Below, in pieces: positions 8,601-17,417 of a stretch of DNA of 64,000 bases. The position numbers and the translations under genes were made by a program. The notes below the pieces were generated by a model that did no database searches, had not been told where the DNA came from, and was given only the letters and a program-made list of their open reading frames with translations. How positions within the stretch are numbered: position 1 is the first letter of the stretch; the number at the start of each line of letters is the position of its first letter. The stretch spans positions 31,843 through 95,842 of the forward strand of contig CAILJH010000035.1 in the NCBI GenBank assembly GCA_903834475.1, written 5' to 3'. This DNA is from an uncultured Prolixibacteraceae bacterium (GTDB taxonomy: Bacteria; Bacteroidota; Bacteroidia; Bacteroidales; Prolixibacteraceae).

Positions 8601-9661
8601 TATTTTTTTTCAAACAAATCGCAACTAATCGGATAGTGATCGGAATGGTTAAGGCTGGAAACCTCAAAATTATAACTGGTAAATCTGGGGCTGTATAAAA
8701 TATAGTCGATTCGGAACGATGGCAATTTCCCATTGTAGGTATTGGCTGTTCCTTTTCCGGATTCCGTAAAAGAATCTTTCAAATCACCACGAACCGTTCG
8801 GTAGGCAAACGATACCGGCGTATCGTTGAAATCACCGCAAACAATTACCGGGTAACGACATTGATTGAGATGCTCACGGAGGGTTGCAGCCTGCTCGGCC
8901 CTTTTAATCAAAGCCTTTCTGAATTTCAGGCTGATCTCCAGAAATTTGTTTTTTGTTTCAACCTGATTATCAAAATCGATGGAGTCTATGGTATTGATCT
9001 CTTTGGGCTGGAGTTGATACGATTGCAAATGGCAGTTATATATCCTTACCGTATCCGAATTCATTAGGATATCTGTAAAAATGATCATGTTCCCTGAGTT
9101 TACAAATCGGATTTCACCCATATTCACGATTGGGAAACGGGTCAGGGTAAGCTGTCCTCCGGCATTGCTGCTATGCGCCAGCTGCATGTGACTGATATCC
9201 CCAAGCTTGGTGTTATTGATGTCGAAAATCTGACGTTTATTGAGCCGGACTTCCTGAAGGCAAATGATATCGGCATCTTCCTGCCTTAGGAAATCAAGGA
9301 TATGATCGGCATTTTCCTTATTTGGGAATTCTGTGGCACCCATAAAATACCGGACATTGTAACTGGTAATCCTGATTCCTTTTTCAGTGGTTGTTTTGCC
9401 TGAAAATTGAAGGTAATTGCCAATGTGCTGGTATCCGGCAAGGATGGTAAAGATTGAAAAGAGAGTGAACCAGGGTTTTATGATCACCCAAAGGACAATG
9501 AAAACCAGGTTGACAACCAGCAGATATGGATAGGCAATTCCGAACAGTGCTGCAAACCAAAGCTTCTCGGGACTGAGAAAAACCGAAACTGAAGCGATTC
9601 CCAGCGAGAAAACAGCGACCAGATTAAAGAACAGCAGCGTATATATCAGAAATTGCTTCAA
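8600..9661 (-). CDS. Membrane-anchored endonuclease/exonuclease/phosphatase family protein
   Basis: The 353-residue product begins with about three hydrophobic helices (residues 4-90). An EEP-fold domain follows, with TSYNVRYF, the metal-binding CLQEVR, CGDFNDTPVSFAYR and the C-terminal SLNHSDHYPI catalytic signature. EEP enzymes are metal-dependent phosphoesterases acting on nucleic acids, phosphoinositides or sphingomyelin; substrate cannot be inferred. The membrane anchor suggests the catalytic domain is held at the inner membrane. The stop codon abuts a C-rich repeat. The gene lies about 80 bases downstream of prmC on the same strand. Confidence 0.85.
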   Translation of the reverse strand: MKQFLIYTLLFFNLVAVFSLGIASVSVFLSPEKLWFAALFGIAYPYLLVVNLVFIVLWVIIKPWFTLFSIFTILAGYQHIGNYLQFSGKTTTEKGIRITSYNVRYFMGATEFPNKENADHILDFLRQEDADIICLQEVRLNKRQIFDINNTKLGDISHMQLAHSSNAGGQLTLTRFPIVNMGEIRFVNSGNMIIFTDILMNSDTVRIYNCHLQSYQLQPKEINTIDSIDFDNQVETKNKFLEISLKFRKALIKRAEQAATLREHLNQCRYPVIVCGDFNDTPVSFAYRTVRGDLKDSFTESGKGTANTYNGKLPSFRIDYILYSPRFTSYNFEVSSLNHSDHYPISCDLFEKK

Positions 9662-9742
9662 CCGAATTTTTGTTTTGTGCCAACATCACCTTTCGACAAG
9701 CGACGCCTATGACAAATATAGGAAATATTGAACAGCAACAGG

Positions 9743-10603
9743 TCAGTATTTCAAGGGCTTTTCGAGTGCTGCCCGAATCATCCGGTCTTTTCCGTTGATA
9801 TCTTTTTTTAGTAAAACTTCCGAAAATCCTTTTTCCTGAAGCATCCGGGAACATTCTTTTCCAAAGGCTTCGTTGAGTTCGAAATACAAACGGCCACCGT
9901 CATTCAGTTGGACCCTTGCAAAATCAGCGATCCGTTCATAAAATATCAGTGGATTCTCATCGGAAACAAACAGCGCAAGTTCCGGCTCGAATTCCAATAC
10001 ATTTTTCTCCATCAGCAATTTTTCCGTTTCCCTGACATACGGCGGATTGCTGACAATGATATCCAGTTCCGGAATCTTAATTTCAGGTGATAATTTCAAA
10101 ATATCGTATTCAAACAGGGCAACATCCGTTGAGTTTAGTTCCGAATTCAGGCGTGCAGTTTCGAGGCAAACGGGCGAAATGTCGCATGCCAGAACGGTTG
10201 ACAGCGGAATGGTTTTCCGGAGTGAAATGGCAATGCAGCCGGTTCCGGTACCGATATCCAGGATAGTTGGTCTGGCCAGTTTATTTTCCTGAATGATCCA
10301 TTGAACCAGTTCTTCTGTTTCGGGGCGCGGAATCAGCACTTCAGGAGCAGTCCTGAAAGGCAGACCATAAAATTCGGTTTCACCCAGAATGTACTGGATG
10401 GGTTCATGGTTTTTCAGGCGACCAAGGATTTGACTCATGCTTAGCAATTCTTCCGCAGTCAGTTTTTCATCTTTAGAGAGTAAAAATTGAGTACGCGAAT
10501 ATCCTTTCAGCTTTTCGAAAATCAGGAAGATCAGGCTTTCTGTTTCCTCGGGTGAATAAATTTCTGCCAATTCTTTTCGGATGGATGCAATACCTGCCTT
10601 CAT
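9743..10603 (-). CDS. prmC: Peptide chain release factor N5-glutamine methyltransferase
   Basis: The 286-residue protein has the PrmC/HemK layout: an N-terminal helical domain, the SAM-binding motif LDIGTGTGCIAISL (about 115-128) and the catalytic NPPY at residues 186-189. It methylates the glutamine of the GGQ motif in release factors RF1 and RF2, which is needed for efficient termination. A TAATTTTG-like -7 element (complement of 10611-10618) lies only 7 bases before the ATG, so the message may have a very short leader; no convincing -33 element accompanies it. It is divergent from ribD. Confidence 0.95.
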   Translation of the reverse strand: MKAGIASIRKELAEIYSPEETESLIFLIFEKLKGYSRTQFLLSKDEKLTAEELLSMSQILGRLKNHEPIQYILGETEFYGLPFRTAPEVLIPRPETEELVQWIIQENKLARPTILDIGTGTGCIAISLRKTIPLSTVLACDISPVCLETARLNSELNSTDVALFEYDILKLSPEIKIPELDIIVSNPPYVRETEKLLMEKNVLEFEPELALFVSDENPLIFYERIADFARVQLNDGGRLYFELNEAFGKECSRMLQEKGFSEVLLKKDINGKDRMIRAALEKPLKY

Positions 10604-10759
10604 TTTATACCAAAATTAATTTTAATTCGATCCAGAGCTGTATCTGGTGTATTGCCGGTGGATTGAAATGTTTAGGACAAACGAGTGTGCGAAGATTGTC
10701 TTATTGCAGTTCTCCAATCGGTATTATTGTTATTTTTGGCAAAGTTAATTTTTTCGCTG

Positions 10760-11818
10760 ATGAGTACTCCGCAAATCTTTATGCAACGCTGTCTCGAACT
10801 GGCACTTCTTGGAATGGGCGATGTGGCTCCCAATCCGATGGTCGGTTGCGTCATCGTGTGCGATGGAATCATCATTGGCGAAGGTTATCACGAAAAAATT
10901 GGCGGGCCGCATGCCGAAGTGAATGCCATCCGTTCGGTAAAAAATCCTGAACTGCTGGAGAAGTCAACACTGTATGTTTCGCTCGAACCATGCGCACATC
11001 ACGGCAGAACGCCTCCCTGTGCTGATTTGATTATTGAAAGCCGGATTCCGCAGGTGGTCGTTGGTACAGTTGACCCGTTTGCAACGGTTGCCGGAAAAGG
11101 AATAGAACGAATGGTGACTGCTGGAATAGATGTTGAGGTAGGCTTGCTCGAAGCTGAATGCCGCAATCTGAACCGCCGGTTTTTTACCTTTCACGAGAAA
11201 AAGCGCCCGTATATTCTTCTGAAATGGGCGCAAACACTCGATGGATTTATTGATACCGACCGGACCGAAACCCAGCATCCGACCTGGATTACCAATGCAT
11301 TGTCAAAAAGGTTAGTTCACAAACAGCGTTCCGAAGAATCGGCTATTTTAATTGGAACCAATACTGCCGAATTCGACAATCCGGCACTGACTGTGCGCGA
11401 ATGGACCGGAAATCAACCTATCCGTTTAGTGATTGATCGCACCGGAAGACTCGATCCTGCTTTGCATATTTTCGACGATAAAGCGCCAACATGGGTTTTT
11501 ACTGAAATGAGTACACGGGGAACAGGAAACAGAAAATACATCACGCTGGACTTTGACCGGGACATCCTACCGCAAATGCTTTCGGAATTGTATCAGAGGA
11601 ATATTCTCTCGGTGGTGGTGGAAGGCGGAGGCATCTTACTCAACAGTTTTCTTGAGAATGGTTTGTGGGACGAGGCCTTTGTATATACCGGCAACCAGTT
11701 CTTCGGAAAAGGTGTTGCTGCGCCCCAGATTTCAGGAGAAACGATTGGGTTTGAAATACTGGACGATTGCAGATTGCATGTGCGGAGAAATAAGTCAGAA
11801 CACGATTTTAAGGATTAA
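10760..11818 (+). CDS. ribD: Bifunctional riboflavin biosynthesis deaminase/reductase
   Basis: From ATG 10760 the product has 352 residues. The N-terminal zinc deaminase domain carries HAE (H51) and PCAHHGRTPPCADL, and the C-terminal reductase domain carries LKWAQTLDGFID and the VVVEGGGILLNSFL segment. It performs two early steps of riboflavin synthesis, deaminating and then reducing the pyrimidine intermediate. The frame continues upstream to 10685, but that stretch is not family-like. I see no FMN riboswitch upstream. The last residues (SEHDFKD) and the stop codon lie inside a 44-bp repeat that flanks the next gene, so the natural 3' end may have been replaced. Confidence 0.94.
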   Translation: MSTPQIFMQRCLELALLGMGDVAPNPMVGCVIVCDGIIIGEGYHEKIGGPHAEVNAIRSVKNPELLEKSTLYVSLEPCAHHGRTPPCADLIIESRIPQVVVGTVDPFATVAGKGIERMVTAGIDVEVGLLEAECRNLNRRFFTFHEKKRPYILLKWAQTLDGFIDTDRTETQHPTWITNALSKRLVHKQRSEESAILIGTNTAEFDNPALTVREWTGNQPIRLVIDRTGRLDPALHIFDDKAPTWVFTEMSTRGTGNRKYITLDFDRDILPQMLSELYQRNILSVVVEGGGILLNSFLENGLWDEAFVYTGNQFFGKGVAAPQISGETIGFEILDDCRLHVRRNKSEHDFKD

Positions 11819-11835
11819 AGGATAGACAGGATTAT
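11792..11835 (+). repeat. 44-bp repeat, left arm flanking the GxxExxY gene
   Basis: It contains TCAGAACACGATT and ATTAAAGGATAGACA. It matches the complement of 12337-12380 at 36 of 44 positions. It holds the stop codons of both ribD (11816-11818) and the converging GxxExxY gene (11832-11834). Confidence 0.75.
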
Positions 11836-12245
11836 TCAGATTTCCTGAATTTGAAATCTTCTTTGCTTACCAGTTTTTTGTTGTAAACTCTCTTGAATTC
11901 CAGACTCAAGTTTCCAAAATTGATCAAAAGTCCATCGGCCATATTATAGGCTTCAAGGTAATTAATGGCCTGTGCTTTATGCACCCCTTCTAACTTTTCT
12001 ACTGCTTTTAACTCAACCATTACACATTCTTCCACAAAAAAATCCACTCTACGTGTTCCAATTTGCTCGTCCCGGTAAAAAATGGGCATTTCTTTTTCAC
12101 GTTCAAAGGCCAAATTCTGCCAAGCCAACTCAATGGCCAGTGCCCGTTGGTAAATCACTTCCTGAAACCCATTACCAAGTGTGCTTTGAACCTGCATAGC
12201 GCAGCCAATAATTTTGTGAGTCAATTGATCGATTTCATTTTCCAT
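11832..12245 (-). CDS. GxxExxY family protein (PD-(D/E)XK nuclease-like)
   Basis: The 137-residue product contains the family-naming motif GNGFQEVIY near residue 25. The later pattern RRVDFFVEE ... VMVELKAVEKL resembles the D-x(n)-ExK core of PD-(D/E)XK nucleases. No biochemical role is firmly known for the family, which is widespread in Bacteroidota, often in several copies per genome. It stands alone, converging on ribD, and is bracketed by 44-bp inverted repeats with a third partial copy just upstream at 12266-12301. This suggests that gene plus flanks behave as a mobile or recombining unit. Confidence 0.85.
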   Translation of the reverse strand: MENEIDQLTHKIIGCAMQVQSTLGNGFQEVIYQRALAIELAWQNLAFEREKEMPIFYRDEQIGTRRVDFFVEECVMVELKAVEKLEGVHKAQAINYLEAYNMADGLLINFGNLSLEFKRVYNKKLVSKEDFKFRKSE

Positions 12246-12265
12246 ATGACTTTCTCTTTTAAATT

Positions 12266-12301
12266 AATTGTCTGAACACGATTAAATTAATCACAGAATT
12301 T
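12266..12301 (+). repeat. Partial third copy of the GAACACGATT repeat
   Basis: TCTGAACACGATT at 12271-12283 followed by AATTAATCACAGAATTT repeats the core of the 44-bp arms, in the same direction as the left arm. It lies just upstream of the GxxExxY start codon. Confidence 0.5.
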
Positions 12302-12336
12302 TCAAAGATAATATGCTTCAACTTAATTCTTATTCT

Positions 12337-12380
12337 AAAATCATGTCAATCCTTTAATTCTCATAATCGTGTTCAGAATT
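12337..12380 (-). repeat. 44-bp repeat, right arm flanking the GxxExxY gene
   Basis: Read on the minus strand it contains TCTGAACACGATT and ATTAAAGGATTGACA. It aligns with 11792-11835 with 8 mismatches in 44 positions and no gaps. The two arms bracket about 590 bp in all. Confidence 0.75.
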
Positions 12381-12442
12381 AATTTGTTTATCCGCGTATT
12401 TTTAGTGAAATTTAGTCACACCAAATCCATCGATAAAAGCAC

Positions 12443-13906
12443 ATGGCTATTTTGCCCGAAATATGGAAAGCATTGCCCAGTCTGGCTACCACCTTGTACA
12501 TTTTAACAGTGGTTTTTATTGCCATTCTGATCATTCTGGAGAACCGCAATCCGGTAAAAACGATCAGTTGGATCCTTGTATTGGTGTTGCTTCCAATTGC
12601 CGGAATTGTGGCTTACCTGTTTTTTGGTCAGGAATATCGTAAAACGAAGATGTATTCGCGTAAAGGTTTAAAGCACCTTGAACGGCTGAGAAATCTGACT
12701 CTTGAACAATTAGATACCCTTCCAGACAACCATTTTCAAATCAGCGACCGACTCTATTCCAAGAAAAGATTAATTAATCTATTGCTTGCCAATTCGAATG
12801 CCGTTTTAACAAGCGACAATGAAATTCAGATTTTACGAAATGGCGCCGAAACTTTTCCGGAGATTTTCAAAACCATTGAGGGGGCCAAACATCATATTCA
12901 TTTGGAGTTTTACATTGTGGAAGACGATTCGATCGGAAATCATCTGCGCGAACTTCTGATTCAGAAAGCCCTTGAAGGGGTTGAAGTTCGTTTTATCTAC
13001 GACGATGTGGGCAGTTGGGAATTGAAAAGAAAATTTATCCGTTCGTTGGTGGATGCCGGGGTGAAGGTGGATTGTTTTATGCGGGTGAGGTTCCCAAATC
13101 TGACTTCAAAAGTAAATTACCGAAACCATCGTAAAATACTTGTGGTAGATGGCACCACTGCCTTTGTCGGAGGCTTGAATTTTGCTGATCGCTATCAGGA
13201 TGGAGTGCCCGGAATCGGTCCCTGGCGCGATACACATCTGAAACTAACCGGAGGTGCTGCTACTGCCTTGCAGATTATTTTCATGGCCGACTGGTATTTT
13301 GTTTCCAAGGAAATATTGAAAGGTGACAAGTATTTCAAATCCTTTGAAGCTGGGAATGGAAAACTGGTTCAAATGGTTGCCAGCGGACCGGATTCTGACT
13401 GGGAAAGTATAGGTCAGGCCTATTTTGCAGCCATTGCTTCAGCCACGGAGTACGTATATATTTCGACACCTTACCTGATGCCACCTGCTGATATTGTGAC
13501 TTCGCTAAAGACTTCAGCGTTGGGCGGAATTGATGTTCGAATCATCGTTCCCGGATTGTCGGATGCAGTTACATCCAAATGGGGAACCAATTCCTATATC
13601 GAGGAATTGCTCGAAGCCGGGGTGAAAATATATTTCTATAAAGCAGGTTTTATCCATAGCAAAGTCATCGTAGTTGATGGATTGTTTTCATCCGTCGGTA
13701 CTGCCAATTTGGACTTCCGAAGCCTGGAAACAAATTTTGAAGTCAATGCGATGATTTATAATGAAGAAATAGCGGGAATTCTGACGCAGCAATTTTTTGA
13801 TGACCAGGAAAAAAGTCAGGAAGTAATTCTGGAACAATGGATTAAACGACCTCGGATGAACAAGATTAAAGAGTCGTTTGCACGGATTCTGAGCCCGATG
13901 CTTTAA
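12443..13906 (+). CDS. cls: Cardiolipin synthase, phospholipase D family
   Basis: The 487-residue protein starts with two hydrophobic helices (about 16-33 and 41-62), as in bacterial ClsA enzymes. It carries two HKD motifs: H229-x-K231-x4-D236 in NHRKILVVDG and H405-x-K407-x4-D412 in IHSKVIVVDG. It joins two phosphatidylglycerol molecules into cardiolipin and glycerol at the inner membrane. Length and motif spacing are normal. It is followed by a strong bidirectional terminator and converges on the next gene. Confidence 0.95.
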   Translation: MAILPEIWKALPSLATTLYILTVVFIAILIILENRNPVKTISWILVLVLLPIAGIVAYLFFGQEYRKTKMYSRKGLKHLERLRNLTLEQLDTLPDNHFQISDRLYSKKRLINLLLANSNAVLTSDNEIQILRNGAETFPEIFKTIEGAKHHIHLEFYIVEDDSIGNHLRELLIQKALEGVEVRFIYDDVGSWELKRKFIRSLVDAGVKVDCFMRVRFPNLTSKVNYRNHRKILVVDGTTAFVGGLNFADRYQDGVPGIGPWRDTHLKLTGGAATALQIIFMADWYFVSKEILKGDKYFKSFEAGNGKLVQMVASGPDSDWESIGQAYFAAIASATEYVYISTPYLMPPADIVTSLKTSALGGIDVRIIVPGLSDAVTSKWGTNSYIEELLEAGVKIYFYKAGFIHSKVIVVDGLFSSVGTANLDFRSLETNFEVNAMIYNEEIAGILTQQFFDDQEKSQEVILEQWIKRPRMNKIKESFARILSPML

Positions 13907-13908
13907 AA

Positions 13909-13945
13909 AAATGCCCTGCAAACAATTGGTCTGCAGGGCATTTTT
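13909..13945. terminator. Bidirectional terminator between cls and the tryptophanase-like gene
   Basis: ATGCCCTGCA at 13911-13920 pairs with TGCAGGGCAT at 13932-13941. A run of A precedes and a run of T follows, so it works from both strands. Confidence 0.88.
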
Positions 13946-13980
13946 GTAATTAATGAATATGTTTTTTGATAATCGTCAGC

Positions 13981-15495
13981 TTAAAGGCTGTCTCCAAAAT
14001 CCTGACGGAATTTAGCGACCAGTTTGTCAACCCAATCCCCGATAGGTTTTAATTTACCCACAAAGAAACGAAGTACCGGTGGTTCTTCGGTCCATTCCAA
14101 TCCTCCAACAAGATGGCGGTTGTCGTATAACCACTGGATGCGGTCTTCGGCATATTTGACTTGCGATAACGTGAATACCCTGCGAGGAAAGGCCAGACGA
14201 AGCAATTCCACATCAGCCAGTACATCGTCGCCGTTTTCGTCACGAACACTTGAAATGGTACCGCGCTCCATGCCGCGAATTCCTGAAGCAATGTATAAAG
14301 CTGCAGCCAAAGCACCTGCGGGATATTGCTGCTGTGGAACGTGTGACAGAAAATCTTTTGCATCGAGATGGCAGCCTAAACCTCCTGAAGGTGTGATAAC
14401 CGGAATACCCTTTTTATCGAGTGCATCCACCAGATATTTGATGAAGGTAGGTGAATGGCTGATTACATTGAAATCCAGCGTTTCTATCAGACCCACAGCC
14501 ATAGCTTCGATTTCGCGAACACTCATTCCGCCATAGGTAAGGAATCCCTCATAAAGTGGAACCCAGTCGCGCATTTGCATATAGATATCGTGGTTATTGG
14601 TACAAATTCCACCACCACGGGTACAGCTCACTTTACGACCTGAAAAGTATGAGAAGTCGGTGTAGCTCAACATTTCGTGCAAAATGGATTTGATTGACTT
14701 GTCCTGATAACCTTCCTCTTTGGTTTTGATAAAATAGAGGTTTTCGTTGATCAAACTGGTATCCATCAACAGCATGATTTTGTTTGCTTTGGCAATTGCC
14801 GAAACTTCGCGAAGATTTGCCATCGAAAACGGCTGGCCTCCGATAAGATTAGTCCCTGCTTCGAAACGAATATAGGCAACGTTTCCGGCACCCCACCGTT
14901 TAATTACATCATGCAGTTTACCGATATCCATGTTTCCTTTAAACGGGAAATCACTTTTTATTTTCAGAGCTTCGTCGGTATAAATTTCTTCAACTGCGCT
15001 GCCCATCATTTCGATGTGTGCTTTGGTTGTGGTGAAATGGTAGTTCATGGGAACAACGGTTCCAGCCTTGCAAAAAGATTTTGCAATGATGTGTTCTGCT
15101 GCACGGCCCTGATGTACCGGAAGAAAATATTTTTGGTTAAATACTTCCTGAATCGCATTTTCAAGTTTGGTGTAGCTGGCCGATCCGGCATACGAATCGT
15201 CGGCCAGACTCATGGCAGCCACCTGATTATCGCTCATGGCATTGGTTCCTGAGTCGGTAAGCATATCGAGGAAAACATCCTTGTTTTGAAGCAGGAAGGT
15301 ATTGAAGCCTGCTCCGAAGATTGACACTTTACGTTCTTCAATAGGTAAAAGGTTCAGCTTTTGAACTACACGGACTTTGTGCATTTCGAGTGGTGTGGTT
15401 TCACCACTGTAAAATTTGACGGTTTTTAATTTTTCAAGATTTTCCATTAGTTGATTGTAATTGGTTCGTAAAATCATACCTGATTCCAAAACCAT
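13981..15495 (-). CDS. Tryptophanase/tyrosine phenol-lyase family PLP enzyme, diverged
   Basis: The 504-residue protein keeps the family framework: LTDSGTNAMSD, HQGRAAEH, GGQPFSMANL, and the PLP lysine at K288 in YFSGRKVSCTRGGG. The family releases indole or phenol, pyruvate and ammonia from tryptophan or tyrosine. Compared with classical TnaA and Tpl as I recall them, the segment after the pyridoxal-binding aspartate reads DTSLINEN instead of DxxRxxEN, so the arginine that normally contacts the cofactor is missing, and the N-terminus is longer. Substrate is therefore uncertain; another beta-elimination is possible. Alternative starts are M7 and M17 (MENLEKLK). Confidence 0.75.
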   Translation of the reverse strand: MVLESGMILRTNYNQLMENLEKLKTVKFYSGETTPLEMHKVRVVQKLNLLPIEERKVSIFGAGFNTFLLQNKDVFLDMLTDSGTNAMSDNQVAAMSLADDSYAGSASYTKLENAIQEVFNQKYFLPVHQGRAAEHIIAKSFCKAGTVVPMNYHFTTTKAHIEMMGSAVEEIYTDEALKIKSDFPFKGNMDIGKLHDVIKRWGAGNVAYIRFEAGTNLIGGQPFSMANLREVSAIAKANKIMLLMDTSLINENLYFIKTKEEGYQDKSIKSILHEMLSYTDFSYFSGRKVSCTRGGGICTNNHDIYMQMRDWVPLYEGFLTYGGMSVREIEAMAVGLIETLDFNVISHSPTFIKYLVDALDKKGIPVITPSGGLGCHLDAKDFLSHVPQQQYPAGALAAALYIASGIRGMERGTISSVRDENGDDVLADVELLRLAFPRRVFTLSQVKYAEDRIQWLYDNRHLVGGLEWTEEPPVLRFFVGKLKPIGDWVDKLVAKFRQDFGDSL

Positions 15496-15748
15496 ATTAA
15501 GCCTGAAAACGAAAGTAAAATCGTGATCATTTTTAAATTTGATTTTTGGGAATGCGAGTTTACAAATAAAAATCTTTAATCAATTCAAGAGATTCAGTTT
15601 TGATTTGTAATATAAAACATACGATTTGATTGAATTTCGATGGAAAATAAGAAGAATTCCATCCAATCAAAGAAAGAGCTGAAGCGAAATACTTCCGGCA
15701 AAAAGTTTGTTCTGCCTGAAATCCAAAGATGTAGACTTTTTTATTCCT

Positions 15749-16696
15749 TTAAAACGGCAATTTCCCCAAATCCACATTTCCACCACTCAGTATTATCCCA
15801 ACCCTTTTACCTTTTACATCCAGTTTATTTTCGAGTATAGCTGCCAGTGGAACTGCCGATGAAGGCTCGATGATAATTTTCATTCTCTCCCAAATCATGC
15901 GCATGGCTGCTACAATACCTTCTTCTGAAACGGTTACAATCTGGTCAACTTCCTTCAGGATAATCAGGAAAGTCAAACTTCCAAGCGAAGTTAAAAGACC
16001 ATCGGCAATGGTTTTAGGTGCTACTGAAGGTTGGAGATATTTGGAGTAGAAAGAGCGAAAAGCATCGTCGGCTCCCGCAGGTTCAGCTGCAATTACCCGG
16101 GCATTTGGCAACAAAGCCTTGGTTGAAATCGCTGTCCCGCTGAGTAATCCGCCGCCACCAACAGGAGCCATCACCACGTCGAGATGACCAATTTCTTCAA
16201 TCAGTTCCTTGGCAGCAGTTCCCTGTCCGCAAATCACGTTGAAATAATTGTATGGATGAATTTCGGTTGAGCTGGTTTTTTCAGCCACTTTTTTCAGGGT
16301 CGATTCTCTGGCTTCCAAAGTTGGAGTACAAAAAGTAATTTGAGCGCCATAACCGGCAACTGCAATCTTTTTGATTTCAGGAGCATTTTCGGGCATCACA
16401 ATGTAGGCAGGAATTCCCCGCATTCGGGCAGCTAAAGCCAATGCTGCGGCATGGTTTCCTGAAGAATGCGTGCAAACTCCGTTTTTGGCTTCTTCGTCAG
16501 TTAGTGCAAACACCGAATTGCATGCCCCACGAAACTTAAAAGCGCCAACTTTTTGAAGGTTTTCGCACTTGAAGAACAAGTCGGCCCCAACCATTTCGTT
16601 GATGCTTTTTGAACTTAATACCGGAGTATGATGAATATACGGACGAATTCGATGGTGCGCTTTTTCAATATCTGAAAAGCTTGGTAAACTGATCAT
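15749..16696 (-). CDS. Threonine/serine dehydratase-like PLP enzyme (fold type II)
   Basis: The 315-residue protein has the PLP lysine K54 in GAFKFRGA, the phosphate-binding loop GGGGL (180-184) and the C-terminal SGGN motif. It lacks the ACT regulatory domain of biosynthetic threonine deaminase (about 500 residues), so it resembles catabolic threonine/serine dehydratases, serine racemases or 3-hydroxyaspartate dehydratases. These release ammonia from hydroxy amino acids to give 2-oxo acids. The preceding 253 bases (15496-15748) hold no convincing gene. Together with the neighbouring tryptophanase-like gene it suggests amino acid catabolism. Confidence 0.85.
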   Translation of the reverse strand: MISLPSFSDIEKAHHRIRPYIHHTPVLSSKSINEMVGADLFFKCENLQKVGAFKFRGACNSVFALTDEEAKNGVCTHSSGNHAAALALAARMRGIPAYIVMPENAPEIKKIAVAGYGAQITFCTPTLEARESTLKKVAEKTSSTEIHPYNYFNVICGQGTAAKELIEEIGHLDVVMAPVGGGGLLSGTAISTKALLPNARVIAAEPAGADDAFRSFYSKYLQPSVAPKTIADGLLTSLGSLTFLIILKEVDQIVTVSEEGIVAAMRMIWERMKIIIEPSSAVPLAAILENKLDVKGKRVGIILSGGNVDLGKLPF

Positions 16697-16834
16697 TGCG
16701 GTTTATTTTTGAAGTTCTGGCAAGTGTTAGTTCATGAAATATCAGGCAATCCACACAAAAGTATTAAAATTGGAAGAGAAGCAAAATTGATTTTGTACTT
16801 TGGACAGATTAAAATTCAAATTTTAACTGCCTTT

Positions 16835-17380
16835 ATGACTGAAATCAATCGTCGCATCTTTATAAAATCAGCTGGTCTGGCCTTCGGTAGCGTGTTGCTT
16901 TTCCCGGCATGCCTGAAACAAAGCAGCATTTATCATTTCTTTTCTAATGAGGAAGCACTTTGCATGATAGCCCTTTGCGAGCAAATCATTCCTAAAGACA
17001 GTTCGCCCGGAGCCACCAATGCCGGAGTAATTTTCTACATCGACAAGCAGTTGTCCGGAATTTTTCAATACGATCAGGAAACTTACCGGACAGGTATTAA
17101 AAACCTTCAGGATTATTGTTCTAACAAATCAGGAAAATCGTTCGAAAAGCATTCTGCGGAGGACCAAATCCAGATTATGAAGTTGATGGAGTCGAACCAA
17201 ATGAGCGAAACCGAATGGTCCGGGAAAAATCCGGCGAACTTCTTTAATCTGTTATTATCTCATACCATGCAGGGTTTTTATGGCTCGCCAATCCATGGCG
17301 GAAATAAAGACAATATCAGTTTCAAGATGCTTCGAATCGACTATCCTTTGGTAGTCGACCAAAACCAAATTAGATCCTGA
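16835..17380 (+). CDS. Gluconate 2-dehydrogenase subunit 3-like protein, Tat lipoprotein
   Basis: From ATG 16835 the 181-residue product begins with a twin-arginine signal (NRRIFIK) and a hydrophobic stretch ending in a lipobox-like LFPAC. The body matches small subunits of membrane-bound gluconate/sorbitol dehydrogenases (EEALCMIALCEQIIPKD, then SPGATNAGV). These subunits assist a GMC flavoprotein in periplasmic oxidation of sugars or polyols. The catalytic partner is two genes downstream. The frame continues upstream to 16709, but the Tat signal decides the start. Confidence 0.82.
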   Translation: MTEINRRIFIKSAGLAFGSVLLFPACLKQSSIYHFFSNEEALCMIALCEQIIPKDSSPGATNAGVIFYIDKQLSGIFQYDQETYRTGIKNLQDYCSNKSGKSFEKHSAEDQIQIMKLMESNQMSETEWSGKNPANFFNLLLSHTMQGFYGSPIHGGNKDNISFKMLRIDYPLVVDQNQIRS

Positions 17381-17417
17381 ACGATCCAATTTTATGAACT
17401 TGATAATTTCAAAACAG

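Noticed and set aside
10604..10759. FMN riboswitch upstream of ribD
   Set aside because: I could not find the conserved AGGGC/GGGCAG-type helices of an RFN element, and the space is shared with the divergent prmC promoter.
10552..10950. 132-codon plus-strand frame overlapping the starts of prmC and ribD
   Set aside because: It crosses two well-supported genes in other frames and has no conserved motif.
15640..15840. Possible small gene (66 codons, plus strand) between the two PLP enzyme genes
   Set aside because: Its second half runs antisense into the dehydratase-like gene, the composition is not protein-like after residue 30, and no family resemblance is evident.
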